Under the pieces are notes generated by a model, which was not told the DNA's origin, did no database searches, and saw nothing but the letters and a program-made list of their open reading frames with translations. The position numbers and the translations under genes are program-made. From the NCBI RefSeq assembly GCF_032362555.1, contig NC_083506.1:9657501-9721500 (forward strand): 64,000 nucleotides of DNA, written 5' to 3'. Shown piece after piece: positions 1-10,600 of this stretch. Origin of the DNA: Amyelois transitella (Eukaryota > Arthropoda > Insecta > Lepidoptera > Pyralidae). Position 1 is the first letter of the stretch. Every line of letters starts with the position of its first letter.

Positions 1-1414
1 AGCCTTTTTTGTAGTAGGTATTCTTTTTGGAAACCATGTCTGATAAAAGACAAACTGATTTCATGAAAATTTTAAGTATATCTAATTAAAATTTTAAAGT
101 GGATTCATTCCACCACACATAACTTAATTTCAGGAAATTGTCGATAAGAATGCTTTCGATGTCCTACCGTCGACATAGTGCCTGGCCATAAAATGAACAT
201 GAAACCCAGCAGTTAGACTGCTTACGTATTACGCATATCACGCATTGCACATATCATTTTTAAGACATACTTAGTTTATCTATTCTGTCGGTGTAGGTAC
301 AAAAATTTTTGAAGAATTTAATATCTTACGATGAGGGCCTCGGATCTTGAAACATAACGGCTGAAGGTGTATTAGATATCGGAAGGGAACACGTACGAAA
401 GATAAGAGAACAATAGGAATGATTTTATTATAATCTCTAATTTTGGACATTTATCGGTCAAACTTGTTAAGCGAGGATTAGCGCGAGTGAGGCGAGGCGT
501 GAGACCTCATCTCAGACCGTCTGGTCCGGTTTACGATGGACCGTAATAATAAAATATCCACGGCCTTTATCGTTCGCCTCCTCGATAACCATCCGTGACG
601 AATTTGCACTCGTTGGACTATACTCGGTGTCCACATAAACACACCCTTACAATGACTGATGATTGACCGCTGATAATCCACATTAAACTCTAACAGTCTC
701 AGCTAAAGTTCCAATTGCAAAAGAAAATTACGCGAAGTAAAGCCTTTTATAGAGCGCGCGGAGAAAATGGCTGAGATATTCGTATCGATATAAATTTATT
801 TCCAATTACAGCTTGTTGTTCCCGAGTTTTCGAATTTTGTGAATTAAGTTTTTGGATGTAATTCTTGGAAATAATTACTTAAAATCGTGTTATTAATAAA
901 GAATAACGGAAATTAATATGTCACTTATATAGGGATTATAAGTATATGATAAAAATATACCTAAGTATAAGTCTTTGTCGATTGTTTATTACCTTTCGGT
1001 GATACATTATAAGTAATACTAGTGGCGTTTCTTTTAAGTGGCAACTTCTTTATAGGTACTGATGCTCACTACGATATCATCAATACATCTCACTTGTGGC
1101 CTTCCTCTCACTTTTCATTCCATGATCTCCAATCCAGCAACCCTTTGCACCAGAATGCGGTTTATCTGACTATAACCAGCCCACTCCACTTAAGTTTCGC
1201 TACTTTCATTGGAACAGATTATTTAATGTACCTATGAATGATCTTAATTCCTTCAGGAACTTTTATCTACTTAACTCATATCATAATTACCAATATTCCA
1301 TATATTTGGACTCGTCTATAACGAACAAAATTATATAATGTTGACATTATGTTATGACATTTAATTTGGACAATTAAGACAGGGTAGAGCATCTCAATAT
1401 CATGGTCTAAATAG
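1..1414. other. AT-rich non-coding DNA
   Basis: I see no gene here. Short ORFs (for example 478-681 on the minus strand and 1022-1237 on the plus strand) resemble nothing I recognise and look like chance. The stretch 470-690 is less AT-rich than its surroundings and could be a conserved regulatory element of the FoxB locus, but that is a composition argument only. Confidence 0.4.
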
Positions 1415-1505
1415 GTACACACACTGGGCTCCTTCTCGGAGAGGTGAGGATGTAATCAGGGCTTACATCAGGAGGAAGAAGGAGAGCATCTCAGGACCAA
1501 AAATA
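1415..1505 (+). mobile_element. 3' fragment of the tRNA-type SINE seen at 47025-47340
   Basis: The motif GGGCTCCTTCTCGGAGAGG followed by GTGAGGATG and AGGAGGAAGAAGGAG parallels the end of the full SINE at 47275-47340. Only about 90 bases of the 3' half are present, so this is an old truncated copy. Confidence 0.6.
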
Positions 1506-3068
1506 AGCAGTCAAAAAAGAAGACACGTAAGAAATACCCAGATCAAATTAAATTGACAGCGAGTGAGTGTGATATCTATGTATTTGGTGTGTGGTGGCAT
1601 AAAGACCGCCGACGGATTTTATGTCGTTATAAAATACTAGGGCTAGTTTGTCCTGTACATTTATATTGAGTAATGAAGACAAGCTTCAGAATCAAATCAT
1701 AATTTTAATTTAAACAGATTTATATTGTAGTATATCGTACTAGATTACCATATCCACAATACAATATAAAATCTAGTATAATTCCTCTTTTCATAGAAAA
1801 GTACCTAGGAATTTTTATATAAGTAAGTACTTACTTACTTAAGTAGCTGTTCCTTACATTCCCAAGAACAAACAGGAAATTTTAGCGTCCTAGGCCCAGT
1901 ACCTAATCAGAGAGTTTCTTATATTATTGATTGATGATATATTTCAGTTTCATTCAATATGCTTACATAATATTATTTCTTTTAAGCCTCAGCTTGTTTG
2001 CAGTATGATGATACCTAAGCCCTTTCTATTTAAAAGTTAATCTGTTTTATACTGATCTATGTTGGGGAAGGATTGTTGAATAGAATCATCAATAGAAGAA
2101 ATGATGAAGGTGCATTTACTGTTTAATCATTTAATCGTGGTGCATGTTCCCAATTGTTTGCATTTTAAAAAGTTTGTAAGAGTTTGGTAAGAAAAAATGT
2201 GATAAGTATCATTACCATAGATATATAAAAGGGCAGACAGCACGTCCCACACGTTTCCATTTACCCAAAAACTCGTAAAAATTGTAAATAGTTTCTGCTT
2301 CTGGGCACCGGCACGCCGGCTGTTTTTGTCTCAGTTCGTCCACCTTTCCGCCAATCACAGAATATAGAACGGTATCGAGGTAAAAAATCTTAAAAAAAAA
2401 TACATTTCGTGACCGATGCGCCTGCGTTTGATTTTTTGTTTTTTCGAAAGTCAACACTTTGGTTATTTATTGTGCAACTGCTTTCTGAAATATTTCATTG
2501 GTTTCGTTGTCCAAATAAAAGTAAGTTTATCTAAATTTAGAAACTGAGTAAGTATTTAACTGTGGTAGATGTAGATAATGCTGCTGCGGTTAAGTGGAGT
2601 TTTTGTACCAAATACTTACTTAGGTAAAGTAATTAATATTATTTCACATTCCTGTTATTGATTTAAGTTTTCACTTAAGTATAATATATATCTTACGATA
2701 ATATTAGTCGTTTAAAGCAAGAATATAAAAATAATAAATAATAATAGTCCTCAACTTTGCTGCGCATCAGGCAAATAGACTTTGAACTGCACTGAAGTCA
2801 ATAATAATTAAAATAATATTTTTTGAAACATCAAACATTTTTATTAGGTACCTACATCAAATATTTTGTGCACAATGCAAAGGCACTTAATATTAAAAAT
2901 ATACAATTATAATTATTTGTTGTTTTACCGACGCAGTGCTATTTTCCCGATACTGTCACTGATCCCTTTATTCAATAAGTAGGTACTGTGGACACTGAAC
3001 TGAAGTTGTTTACGAAGTCATTGACATTTTATTATTTTAAATAGTTAATCTCTTTACAACACAACAAA
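1506..3068. other. AT-rich non-coding DNA
   Basis: No gene is recognised. The 81-codon minus-strand ORF at 2212-2457 has no recognisable domain. I looked here for a 5' LTR matching 5069-5264 and did not find one. Confidence 0.4.
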
Positions 3069-5027
3069 ATGCCGCCGAAGAAGGATGTAAAGGATAATAT
3101 GGAAGAACATGAGTCTCGTGATGACTCACCCAAAATATCTTTCAGAGACATCGAACAATCGATGACGACATTTAGCGGAGACGATACTTACCCGATTTCA
3201 ACATGGTTCGATGAGTTTGAAGATGTTGCGCAGTTGATGGACTGGTCGGAAACTGAAAAGTTGATTTATGCTAAAAGATTACTCACCGGAACCGCTAAAC
3301 TATTTCTACGATCACTCGGAAGTGTACGGGATTATAAGAACCTGAAACAACAGCTTGATGAAGAATTTGGCGCTAAGTTGAACAGTGCCGCTATACATAA
3401 GAAACTTAGCTCAAGAAAAATGAAAAAAGATGAATCTTACCAGCAATACTTCCTTCATATGAAAGAATGTGCACTCCATGGAAACATTGAAGATGCAGCA
3501 CTTATGGAATATGTCATTGATGGCATTGAGGATACTGAAACGAATAAAGCAATTTTGTATGGTGCATCGAACCTTAAAGAATTTAGAAAAAAGTTAGACA
3601 TTTATAAAACTATGAAAGAAAAATGTCAGAACCAGCCTAGCCCGTTGTCTACTCAACCAATGAAGAACAAGACTATGAAGAGATGTTTTAAATGTGGAGA
3701 TCTTGATCACCAAGCACCTGCATGCACAAAAGGTATTAAATGTTTTAGGTGCAATGAATTTGGTCACAAAGGAACAGAATGTAATGACTCACCTAAGAAA
3801 GTGCTGAATATTCAAAATGGTAATACCAACATTAAGATTGAAGAAGAAGATAAAGAAGTTAAAATTCCATACAAGAGAATTAGAGTTAATAATTTTGAAA
3901 AGATAGCACTAATAGATACCGGAAGCGATGTTAATTTAATGAGCATATCTGAAGTAATGAAAGTTATTAAAGATGAATCTAATTATGACAAAGATACTAT
4001 TACAGAACTTACTGGGATAGCAGGAAAACGACTACGCACGGAAGGACTTTTGAGCGCGAAAGTTGCGATTGATGATTATAATACCGATTTTAAATTCTAT
4101 GTTGTACAAGATAACTGTATACCTGTTAGCATTATCCTTGGAAATCCTCTTCTTAAAGAATTTGAAGTCAAGTTTACTGCAGAGGGCGTTTATCTAGAAA
4201 AAAATCCTTGCTTGACACGAATTGTTAAAGAAAATAATGCTGTTTATAAAGATCATAACCCTGAAAATAAAGCAATTGTTAAAAAGATTAATAAAATGTT
4301 TGAAGAATATAAGAATGCAGAAAAGATGAAAGAAAGTAATATTGATATAAAATTAGTACTTACCGATGAAGATGGTATCCGTCAGGATCCGCGTCCATTA
4401 CCTCCAATAGAAAGAACATTACATAAGAAAGACTTACGTGTAGCTCGCTGGGCTCCGCTCCTGGAAGAGTACACTAATGAAATAGAACACAGATCAGAAA
4501 TGGAACTTAATAATGCAGACGCATTAATTAGAAATTCAGTCTGGACGATGCGTACAAAGATTGCTGCCCGTCTGAAGAAAGTACCAAATTATATGTTGAA
4601 AAGAGGAATTCTTTGTCAAGAAAAAGATGCTGCGTTTTTTCTAAAGAAAATGCCAATTGAAATAATAAGAAAGAAATACCAATATGGACATTTTGAAATC
4701 ACGAAGATTGAAGAACCTGTTAATAGAGAGTATTTTATAGAAAACCTGAAAGAAAAGATGAAAAAAGTTATTAATAATTCTGGGTCAAAGATGAAGGTTG
4801 GAAACAAAGAATTTATGAAATTTATAGATGAAGAAAAATTAAAGATTTATAATAAGAAAAGAAATGAGTTAAGACTGCATGCTGAAGAACCAATACAGAA
4901 AATACAAAAAGAAAATATAAGAAATTATTACAGAAATAAAAAGAAGCTTATCGCTCATATGGATGGTGATTGTTTGCTAAAAAGGAAAGTCTTTTTATTA
5001 CCTATACAACAAGCTTTGCTGATTTGA
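3069..5027 (+). CDS. Gag-protease fusion ORF from a Ty3/gypsy-type retroelement (deleted or domesticated)
   Basis: This is an uninterrupted 652-codon ORF starting at an ATG after an A-rich leader. Residues about 30-190 look like a gypsy-type Gag capsid. Two zinc knuckles of the CX2CX4HX4C type follow at about 210-240 (CFKCGDLDHQAPAC and CFRCNEFGHKGTEC). Then comes an aspartic protease core with LIDTGSDVNLMS at about 280, so the catalytic DTG is kept. After about residue 455 the reverse transcriptase is missing: the text jumps to the end of an RNase H domain (RWAPLLEEYTNEIEHRS, then NADALIRN) and on to an integrase amino-terminal region in which GHFEITKIEE is still recognisable. Its CxxC zinc ligands appear replaced (NNSGSK) and the DDE core is absent. 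The ORF stays open across these deletions, so it is either a non-autonomous derivative or a captured host gene. Expression is unknown. Confidence 0.8.
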   Translation: MPPKKDVKDNMEEHESRDDSPKISFRDIEQSMTTFSGDDTYPISTWFDEFEDVAQLMDWSETEKLIYAKRLLTGTAKLFLRSLGSVRDYKNLKQQLDEEFGAKLNSAAIHKKLSSRKMKKDESYQQYFLHMKECALHGNIEDAALMEYVIDGIEDTETNKAILYGASNLKEFRKKLDIYKTMKEKCQNQPSPLSTQPMKNKTMKRCFKCGDLDHQAPACTKGIKCFRCNEFGHKGTECNDSPKKVLNIQNGNTNIKIEEEDKEVKIPYKRIRVNNFEKIALIDTGSDVNLMSISEVMKVIKDESNYDKDTITELTGIAGKRLRTEGLLSAKVAIDDYNTDFKFYVVQDNCIPVSIILGNPLLKEFEVKFTAEGVYLEKNPCLTRIVKENNAVYKDHNPENKAIVKKINKMFEEYKNAEKMKESNIDIKLVLTDEDGIRQDPRPLPPIERTLHKKDLRVARWAPLLEEYTNEIEHRSEMELNNADALIRNSVWTMRTKIAARLKKVPNYMLKRGILCQEKDAAFFLKKMPIEIIRKKYQYGHFEITKIEEPVNREYFIENLKEKMKKVINNSGSKMKVGNKEFMKFIDEEKLKIYNKKRNELRLHAEEPIQKIQKENIRNYYRNKKKLIAHMDGDCLLKRKVFLLPIQQALLI

Positions 5028-5068
5028 ACACTTGTTCATCTGGGTCAGATGAATGTGCAGGACGGCCG

Positions 5069-5264
5069 TGTGGGAGATGTTTAGTTTTTGTTTTTATTTA
5101 AATCCTTTTTGTTAGCTAACCTTATTTTTACGTTGGTAACATTAAGATATAGAATAGTGAGTCTGTGGTACGATGTAAGACGTTATAAGATGTGTTTTTA
5201 AGAAGTCCAATAAAATAAGAAGATTTACGATATAATTCCGCACTGTTTTACTTTTATTCCCACA
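5069..5264 (+). repeat. LTR-like sequence, probable 3' LTR of the gag-protease element
   Basis: The segment begins TGTGGGA and ends TCCCACA, a perfect 7-bp terminal inverted repeat with the TG...CA ends expected of an LTR. It holds a polyadenylation signal AATAAA at 5209-5214 and starts 42 bases after the ORF stop. No matching 5' copy was found upstream of 3069, so the element is 5'-incomplete or heavily decayed on that side. Confidence 0.6.
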
Positions 5265-6420
5265 ACTTTTAATATTATTATTATTTTATTATTTGTATAA
5301 TTATAATTAGGTAGATATATTAATTAATTAAATTGCCTTATAAGTCTGTTATTTTATCTAAAGGCATAACAATTAAACTTATAAATATGTCAAAGTAAAA
5401 CATCATTATTATCTTGATACTTTCCATGAGTAGGTAGTAGATTTTACTGCATAAAAATATCTTATAGTCTCTTGACAGGTTAAAGGAAAAATTAAATAAA
5501 ATAATAATTACATTTTTGATCAAACAAACAGCAGTACGTGGCCAATCAGTATTTTCAAAACTGTTGGCTCTGTTTATGTAGGTACATATTAATTTTTGAT
5601 CATGTGGTGTCTGTCCATGCGATGTGTGCTCATGAGAAACGTTTAAAAAACCATAATTAAAAAAGTATAAAAAAATAATTAGGTAAAGCACTATTTTAAA
5701 TACTTATAAAAAACTGTGTACTTACTTACTTTAGACTGTGCGCATGATTCTGAGTTAACCTTCATACCTTTAGGTAAGTAGGTAGGTAACCTACTTATTG
5801 GAAAATTTCAAAACAACGTCACACACGCTACCTATTGAGCAACATAAATAATAAATACGTAGTTATTTATATTAATTACGAGTATATTGAAGTTTTATTT
5901 TTATTGTTCTATTTTATTCCTTTAAAATGATTTTTATAAAATGATTTAACGTTTAAAAAAATATTTTTATACTGTGCCCAGTTAAAAGAATACCTAATGA
6001 ATTAAAATTCACCAGAACCTATTACTTAGTATTAAAATATTCGGCATTTTTTATATTCATAAATCAAAATCATTTTGTATCATATCGAATAGGTAAGTAG
6101 GTACCTACCTAAGTACTTATCTTATATTTTTCTTATTTTCTGAACTGCATTATTATATTAATTTAATAGACAAATTGTCTCATTTATAATTCCAAATTCA
6201 CTTACGGTACAAAGTACTTATTCATATCAATTCTCTGTAACCTTTTCATCTCGCCGGTAAAATTATTATACAATGCTGGGAATTTTAATAATACTCATTC
6301 ATCGTCGAATTGGTGTATAATTCAAATCTCTTTTTCTGTATCATCGTAATTTACATACGCTAAATAAAAAGCGGTGTCATCACAAAAGATATTTGGAGGC
6401 AATATAAACATAATATCAAT
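5265..6420. other. AT-rich intergenic DNA upstream of the first FoxB gene
   Basis: Mostly A/T-rich sequence with scattered TAGGTA/AAGTAC-type short repeats. Apart from one SINE fragment I see no coding content; the 117-codon minus-strand ORF at 5338-5691 overlaps that SINE fragment and is not credible. Confidence 0.4.
5535..5590 (+). mobile_element. Fragment of the RTE-tailed SINE
   Basis: The words ACGTGGCCAATCAGT and ACTGTTGGCTCTGT match the 3' half of the full SINE at 58181-58450. The tail is missing and the copy is short and diverged. Confidence 0.55.
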
Positions 6421-6687
6421 TTAAATTCCTTGTTAGTGGAGCGAAAGCCGACATCATACCTGAAAGTAAAGAGCTTTGATTGGTCGATGGGTGGACCAAT
6501 AGCGGGCCCTGCATGGAGGCGGCCGTGCACCCCGCAGCGGTAATGTTACCCGGCGGGCGGATCGACCGGCGGGCTCTCCGCGCCTCAGTTACACTCCACA
6601 CTCTGCATTGAAGTGACGTGATCACACATACGTGTTGTTGTTCTGTTATTATAACTCATATAATTTTTGATCTCGGTGACAGTGATA
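6421..6687 (+). promoter_or_regulatory. Probable promoter and 5' leader of the first FoxB gene
   Basis: A GC-richer island sits directly upstream of the FoxB start codon. It holds ATTGGTC at 6479-6485 and GACCAAT at 6494-6500, two CCAAT boxes forming a 7-bp inverted repeat with an 8-base spacer, then G/C-rich sequence and a CRE-like TGACGTGATCA near 6613. No clear TATA box is seen. The transcription start is not defined. Confidence 0.5.
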
Positions 6688-7455
6688 ATGCCGCGACCTT
6701 CGCGTGAATCTTATGGCGATCAAAAACCACCATATTCATATATCTCCTTGACGGCTATGGCAATATGGAGCTCGCCGGAACGCATGCTGCCGCTGTCGGA
6801 GATCTACCGTTTCATCACGGACCGTTTCCCGTATTACCGGAGGAACACGCAGCGCTGGCAAAACTCCCTCCGGCACAACCTCTCCTTCAACGACTGCTTC
6901 GTGAAGGTCCCGCGAAGACCAGACAGGCCCGGGAAGGGAGCGTACTGGACTCTGCACCCGCAAGCTTTTGACATGTTCGAGAACGGCTCGCTACTTCGGA
7001 GACGAAAACGGTTCAAGCTCCAGAAAGGAGAAAAAGACAATTTGAATGCCGAATTAGCAGCCCTCGCCAACTTCAATAGGGCATTTTTAGCACGTCAAGC
7101 TAGCGCACCGCCGGCACCGCAGATTATTCCTAGTGCCACGTTATACACACCACCAATGTGCGCCCAGTTGAGTCCAGAGCCAGCTGAAATGCCAGAGACG
7201 ACATCAATCACGATGTTGCCTAAGGAGAGACCTCGCCGGGCTTTTACGATTGATGCGCTTTTGGAGCCCGAACCGCCGCGTTCGTCGCCGTCGCCTCCGC
7301 AGCCGATGCTGGTCCAGCCAGCTCCGAGGCTTGGTATATCGATGCCGTCGCCGTATCTAGTGGCAGCTCACAGATACCACGCCGAGCTGCTGCAGGCGGC
7401 GGCGCACGCGCTGCGCCCCTGCTACCTGCCGCCGCCGCCGCTGCCGGTCGCGTGA
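6688..7455 (+). CDS. fd96Ca: FoxB-type forkhead transcription factor (FD4-like)
   Basis: A single-exon gene for a 255-residue nuclear DNA-binding protein. The start is the ATG at 6688 because [18 protein letters not shown] is the conserved FoxB amino terminus; an upstream TTG at 6667 only extends the open frame. The forkhead domain covers residues about 12-108: [14 protein letters not shown] opens it, the recognition helix is [13 protein letters not shown] from residue 59, and the basic wing ends in RRRKRFKL. An eh1-like motif FTIDALL at 186-192, in the context [12 protein letters not shown], is the kind that recruits Groucho/TLE corepressors. The tail is proline-rich and shares YHAELL with the second paralogue. 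In Drosophila the fd96Ca/fd96Cb pair acts in neural and ectodermal patterning; the same role here is inference. The FoxB class is secure, but which paralogue it is remains less certain. Confidence 0.95.
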   Translation: MPRPSRESYGDQKPPYSYISLTAMAIWSSPERMLPLSEIYRFITDRFPYYRRNTQRWQNSLRHNLSFNDCFVKVPRRPDRPGKGAYWTLHPQAFDMFENGSLLRRRKRFKLQKGEKDNLNAELAALANFNRAFLARQASAPPAPQIIPSATLYTPPMCAQLSPEPAEMPETTSITMLPKERPRRAFTIDALLEPEPPRSSPSPPQPMLVQPAPRLGISMPSPYLVAAHRYHAELLQAAAHALRPCYLPPPPLPVA

Positions 7456-10400
7456 CATCCGCGGATCCTGAGTAGCTACCCTACACTATCGTGCAATGCT
7501 AGAATCTAAGTATGTAAGTACCGACATTCATATTTGACATTGAATTAAAAGTACTTGCTAGTGTTATTTCCATAACAATACTGTTTTGGTTCAAAAAAAG
7601 GCCGAACTGAAAATTGTAGAATACAAAAAATATAAGATGTATAAAGTCATCCCAGTTAGAGAATTTTAGATTTTGATCATTTTTTTTTTCTGTAATCTAA
7701 TTGGATATAATTTTGTAGATATCAAACGACACAATTATATTTATATAATTATTCCATAGATACAGTGTTTCATTTTTCATAGAAAGCAGATCAAATTGTT
7801 TTAGCGATCTCACTTGTAGTTAGGTATTTGTAGAAATTTAAATGAAGGTATTAATAATAATGAATGTTGTGGATGTAATTATATTTGTTAAAAAAATTGT
7901 AGGTAATAGTCGAAAATGTCTTGCCGAAACGAAATTAGGTCGAAAGGTAGGTATCTTTACCATAGTTTTTTCGGTTTTAAATCGACATTTTAATACTTTA
8001 TGCATCAGACTTGTGTAAATAAATATACCTAATTGTATTATTGAATGTTGTTGTACCTACTTAAGTATATTTGTTAATTTATTTTAGAAAAGAAATATTA
8101 ATTTAATTTTATTATTTTATAGAATAAATACCTATTGACTGTAAATATTGTTTAAATTGTTATAACGAGTAGGAAAATTAAATGAAATAATCTTGTAACT
8201 GTATGCTTTTGTTTTATTTATTATATGCGTTAATAATACATAGGTACTTCATTGAATTAAATTGGGTTTAGTAAAATTTATAGCAAGATAACCAAATTAG
8301 AATCAGAATCAAATCGCTGTTAAAAAGAATAGTAGGTACCTACGTTTAATATTAATGCTGCAATTTATAAACTGCCTTTGTTTAATTAAAATTAACTGAT
8401 TTTTTAATGTCTGGGTTTTTGATTCTAACATAAACTTTAAAAAGTGATCATGAGCTTGCTTTTATCCATTTTTGTCCTCGGAAATGATTAACAATTATTC
8501 TCCTTGTTAGAGGAGTGTTCTCTTGGAATTATTATTTACTTATTAAATTTTTAACAATATTGATTTAACCATCATTTAAGATTCTCTTGATAAATGTGCT
8601 TGTGCAAAAGTTTGTACTTTTAAAGACCAGAGACATAAAAACAGTGATTAGGTTGCAGCATAAAATTTAGAGTGCTGTAAGCAAGGAATCAATATACATA
8701 AATTTACCTAAAAATATATTCTAAAGGAACCTAAGAATTAGATACAACGTGGGTGGTTTTACCCCCAACGTCAAAATGCGTGCTGGCCAATGATAAAAAG
8801 CTATTCCTCCGGTGGTCTTTTTCACGGTGTAACATGGCGCGTCCACCGCATTTGTCCTCTAATAGTTCGTGTTATTGGATGAGTTCGGTGACTCAGCACT
8901 GGCCTTGTTACGCAGGAATCCGAGGAGTGCAACCAAAGTGCAACGGTTCAACTACAAAATTCTAAATTTAAACTTGGCTACAACAACCAGCCAGTAATAT
9001 AGGGACAATGTGTGAGTGTTCTTGATTCATTTGGTAAATCATTTGTAATTTAAATTTTTACTCGTTACGAGAGTTGTGCAAGTTGAATACTTAGGTATTC
9101 GTGGATATGCTTAGATATAGTTTTAAAGTTACTCTTTAGGTGTAAATATTGATTGAATAGATTTTTGAAAGAATAAATAAAATAACAACAATGAAAACGG
9201 CAAAAATTAAAAAGGCAGACGGCACAAAGAGATCGAATGAAAGGTCTAAAGTGTCAAAGAATCAAATCTTGAAGGGAAATCTCCCAAATCGCTCAATCGT
9301 TTAATCTTGATTTGGACTAACGTTAGTCCAAAGCTAGCCTTCTATATACACATACTTTTTTATACAAGAACAATGGATCATCTTCTTAATAATATTTAAT
9401 AAGTATTTAATTATCTTTTTTTTAACTCGCACCTTCCTTGATGACAGATTATATATATAGGTAGTTGTTTCATGAGCTACTTACTTATTTTATATTTTAC
9501 TTAAGTAGTGTAAATACTTATGCCAAAAAACGATTAAAAACAAAATTACTAAGCAGGTTATAACAGACAAACTTTTATATGTAGGTAGATTTAAAAATAC
9601 CTCACTGATGCCTTGAGTTCATTTAAATTACGATAGCATTTTTTATTGAAACAAACTGTTTATGTTATGCTAAGTAATAACAAAGCATTTTGTGTAAGTT
9701 TTAAGTAAATTGGTTCAGTACTTTCGGTGATAAGCATGATCAAGTAGGTAATCATACATACAGACAAAAGACATTCTTTTTTGTTGTTTTACGGTTGTCC
9801 CTCTATCCGTTTAAGGCAAAAATACTAAATACCTAATTATATTATATTTATTGATAACATTTAGGAGTACCTATAGATGAAACATTAACATACCGTTTTC
9901 CTGTATATCCCTGTAAGGGATGTAGATATAATTTTATACATGGAACAAACTGATAGTTGATCATAATATTTTCCTCCCTTCACCTGTTCAACTCTTGTGA
10001 GCATTCAAACATCTAGGTGTGATTAGAATCTCAAAGAGGGCTCTTCTAATAAATCTATTAAAACAAACGACTATAAAGTATGACTCAAGGTAAACACGGC
10101 GCTCGATAAAGGCCTAGTAACATAATATTAAAATCAATAATTGCTGCGCAGTAGGTTAACTGATTGACAGCCTGTTTATCCGCTAAACTGTGGGAATTCC
10201 TAGTCTATAAATTGATTTAATCAACTGTTAAAGTAGTGTTTGCACAACTGTACTTAATTATACCTATTTGTATTACTGTTTCGTCATTGCTGAACAGTGT
10301 TGCCAGCTACAATGTTAGTAAAACTACTTATCTTAAAAAAAGACTGGAAATTTTCTTATTTGAAACTTAACAAAAGTTTTTCGAGATATTGACTTTTTAG

Positions 10401-10521
10401 TAGGTACTTCCTAGACGGATAGATATATATTTCGGTCACCTTTCCTATGAAGGATTCCATTCTTCGTCAAACGAGTTTTTTATAACTGTACCTAGATTTA
10501 GACTAGAACTGTTCATTAAGC
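7456..10521. other. FoxB 3' region and AT-rich intergenic DNA
   Basis: Likely 3' untranslated sequence follows the stop; AATAAA-type signals occur near 8017 and 8121 on the plus strand. A GC-richer block at about 8748-8975 stands out and could be a conserved element or an unrecognised repeat; the 70-codon ORF inside it shows no domain. The remainder is unique AT-rich DNA with no gene I can support. Confidence 0.4.
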
Positions 10522-10600
10522 AACACAGCTGAACGTGGCCTTTCAGTCTTTTTAAACTGTTGGCTCTGTGTACCCCACAAGGGATATAGACGTGACTATA
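10522..10600 (+). mobile_element. 3' fragment of the RTE-tailed SINE
   Basis: Contains AGCTGAACGTGGCC, ACTGTTGGCTCTGTG and GGGATATAGACGTGA in the order found in the full copy at 58181-58450. The TATG tail is largely lost. Confidence 0.75.

Noticed and set aside
2900-3068. Possible 5' LTR of the gag-protease element
   Set aside because: TGTTTTACC and TTTTCCC resemble the LTR end only loosely, with no collinear match to 5069-5264.
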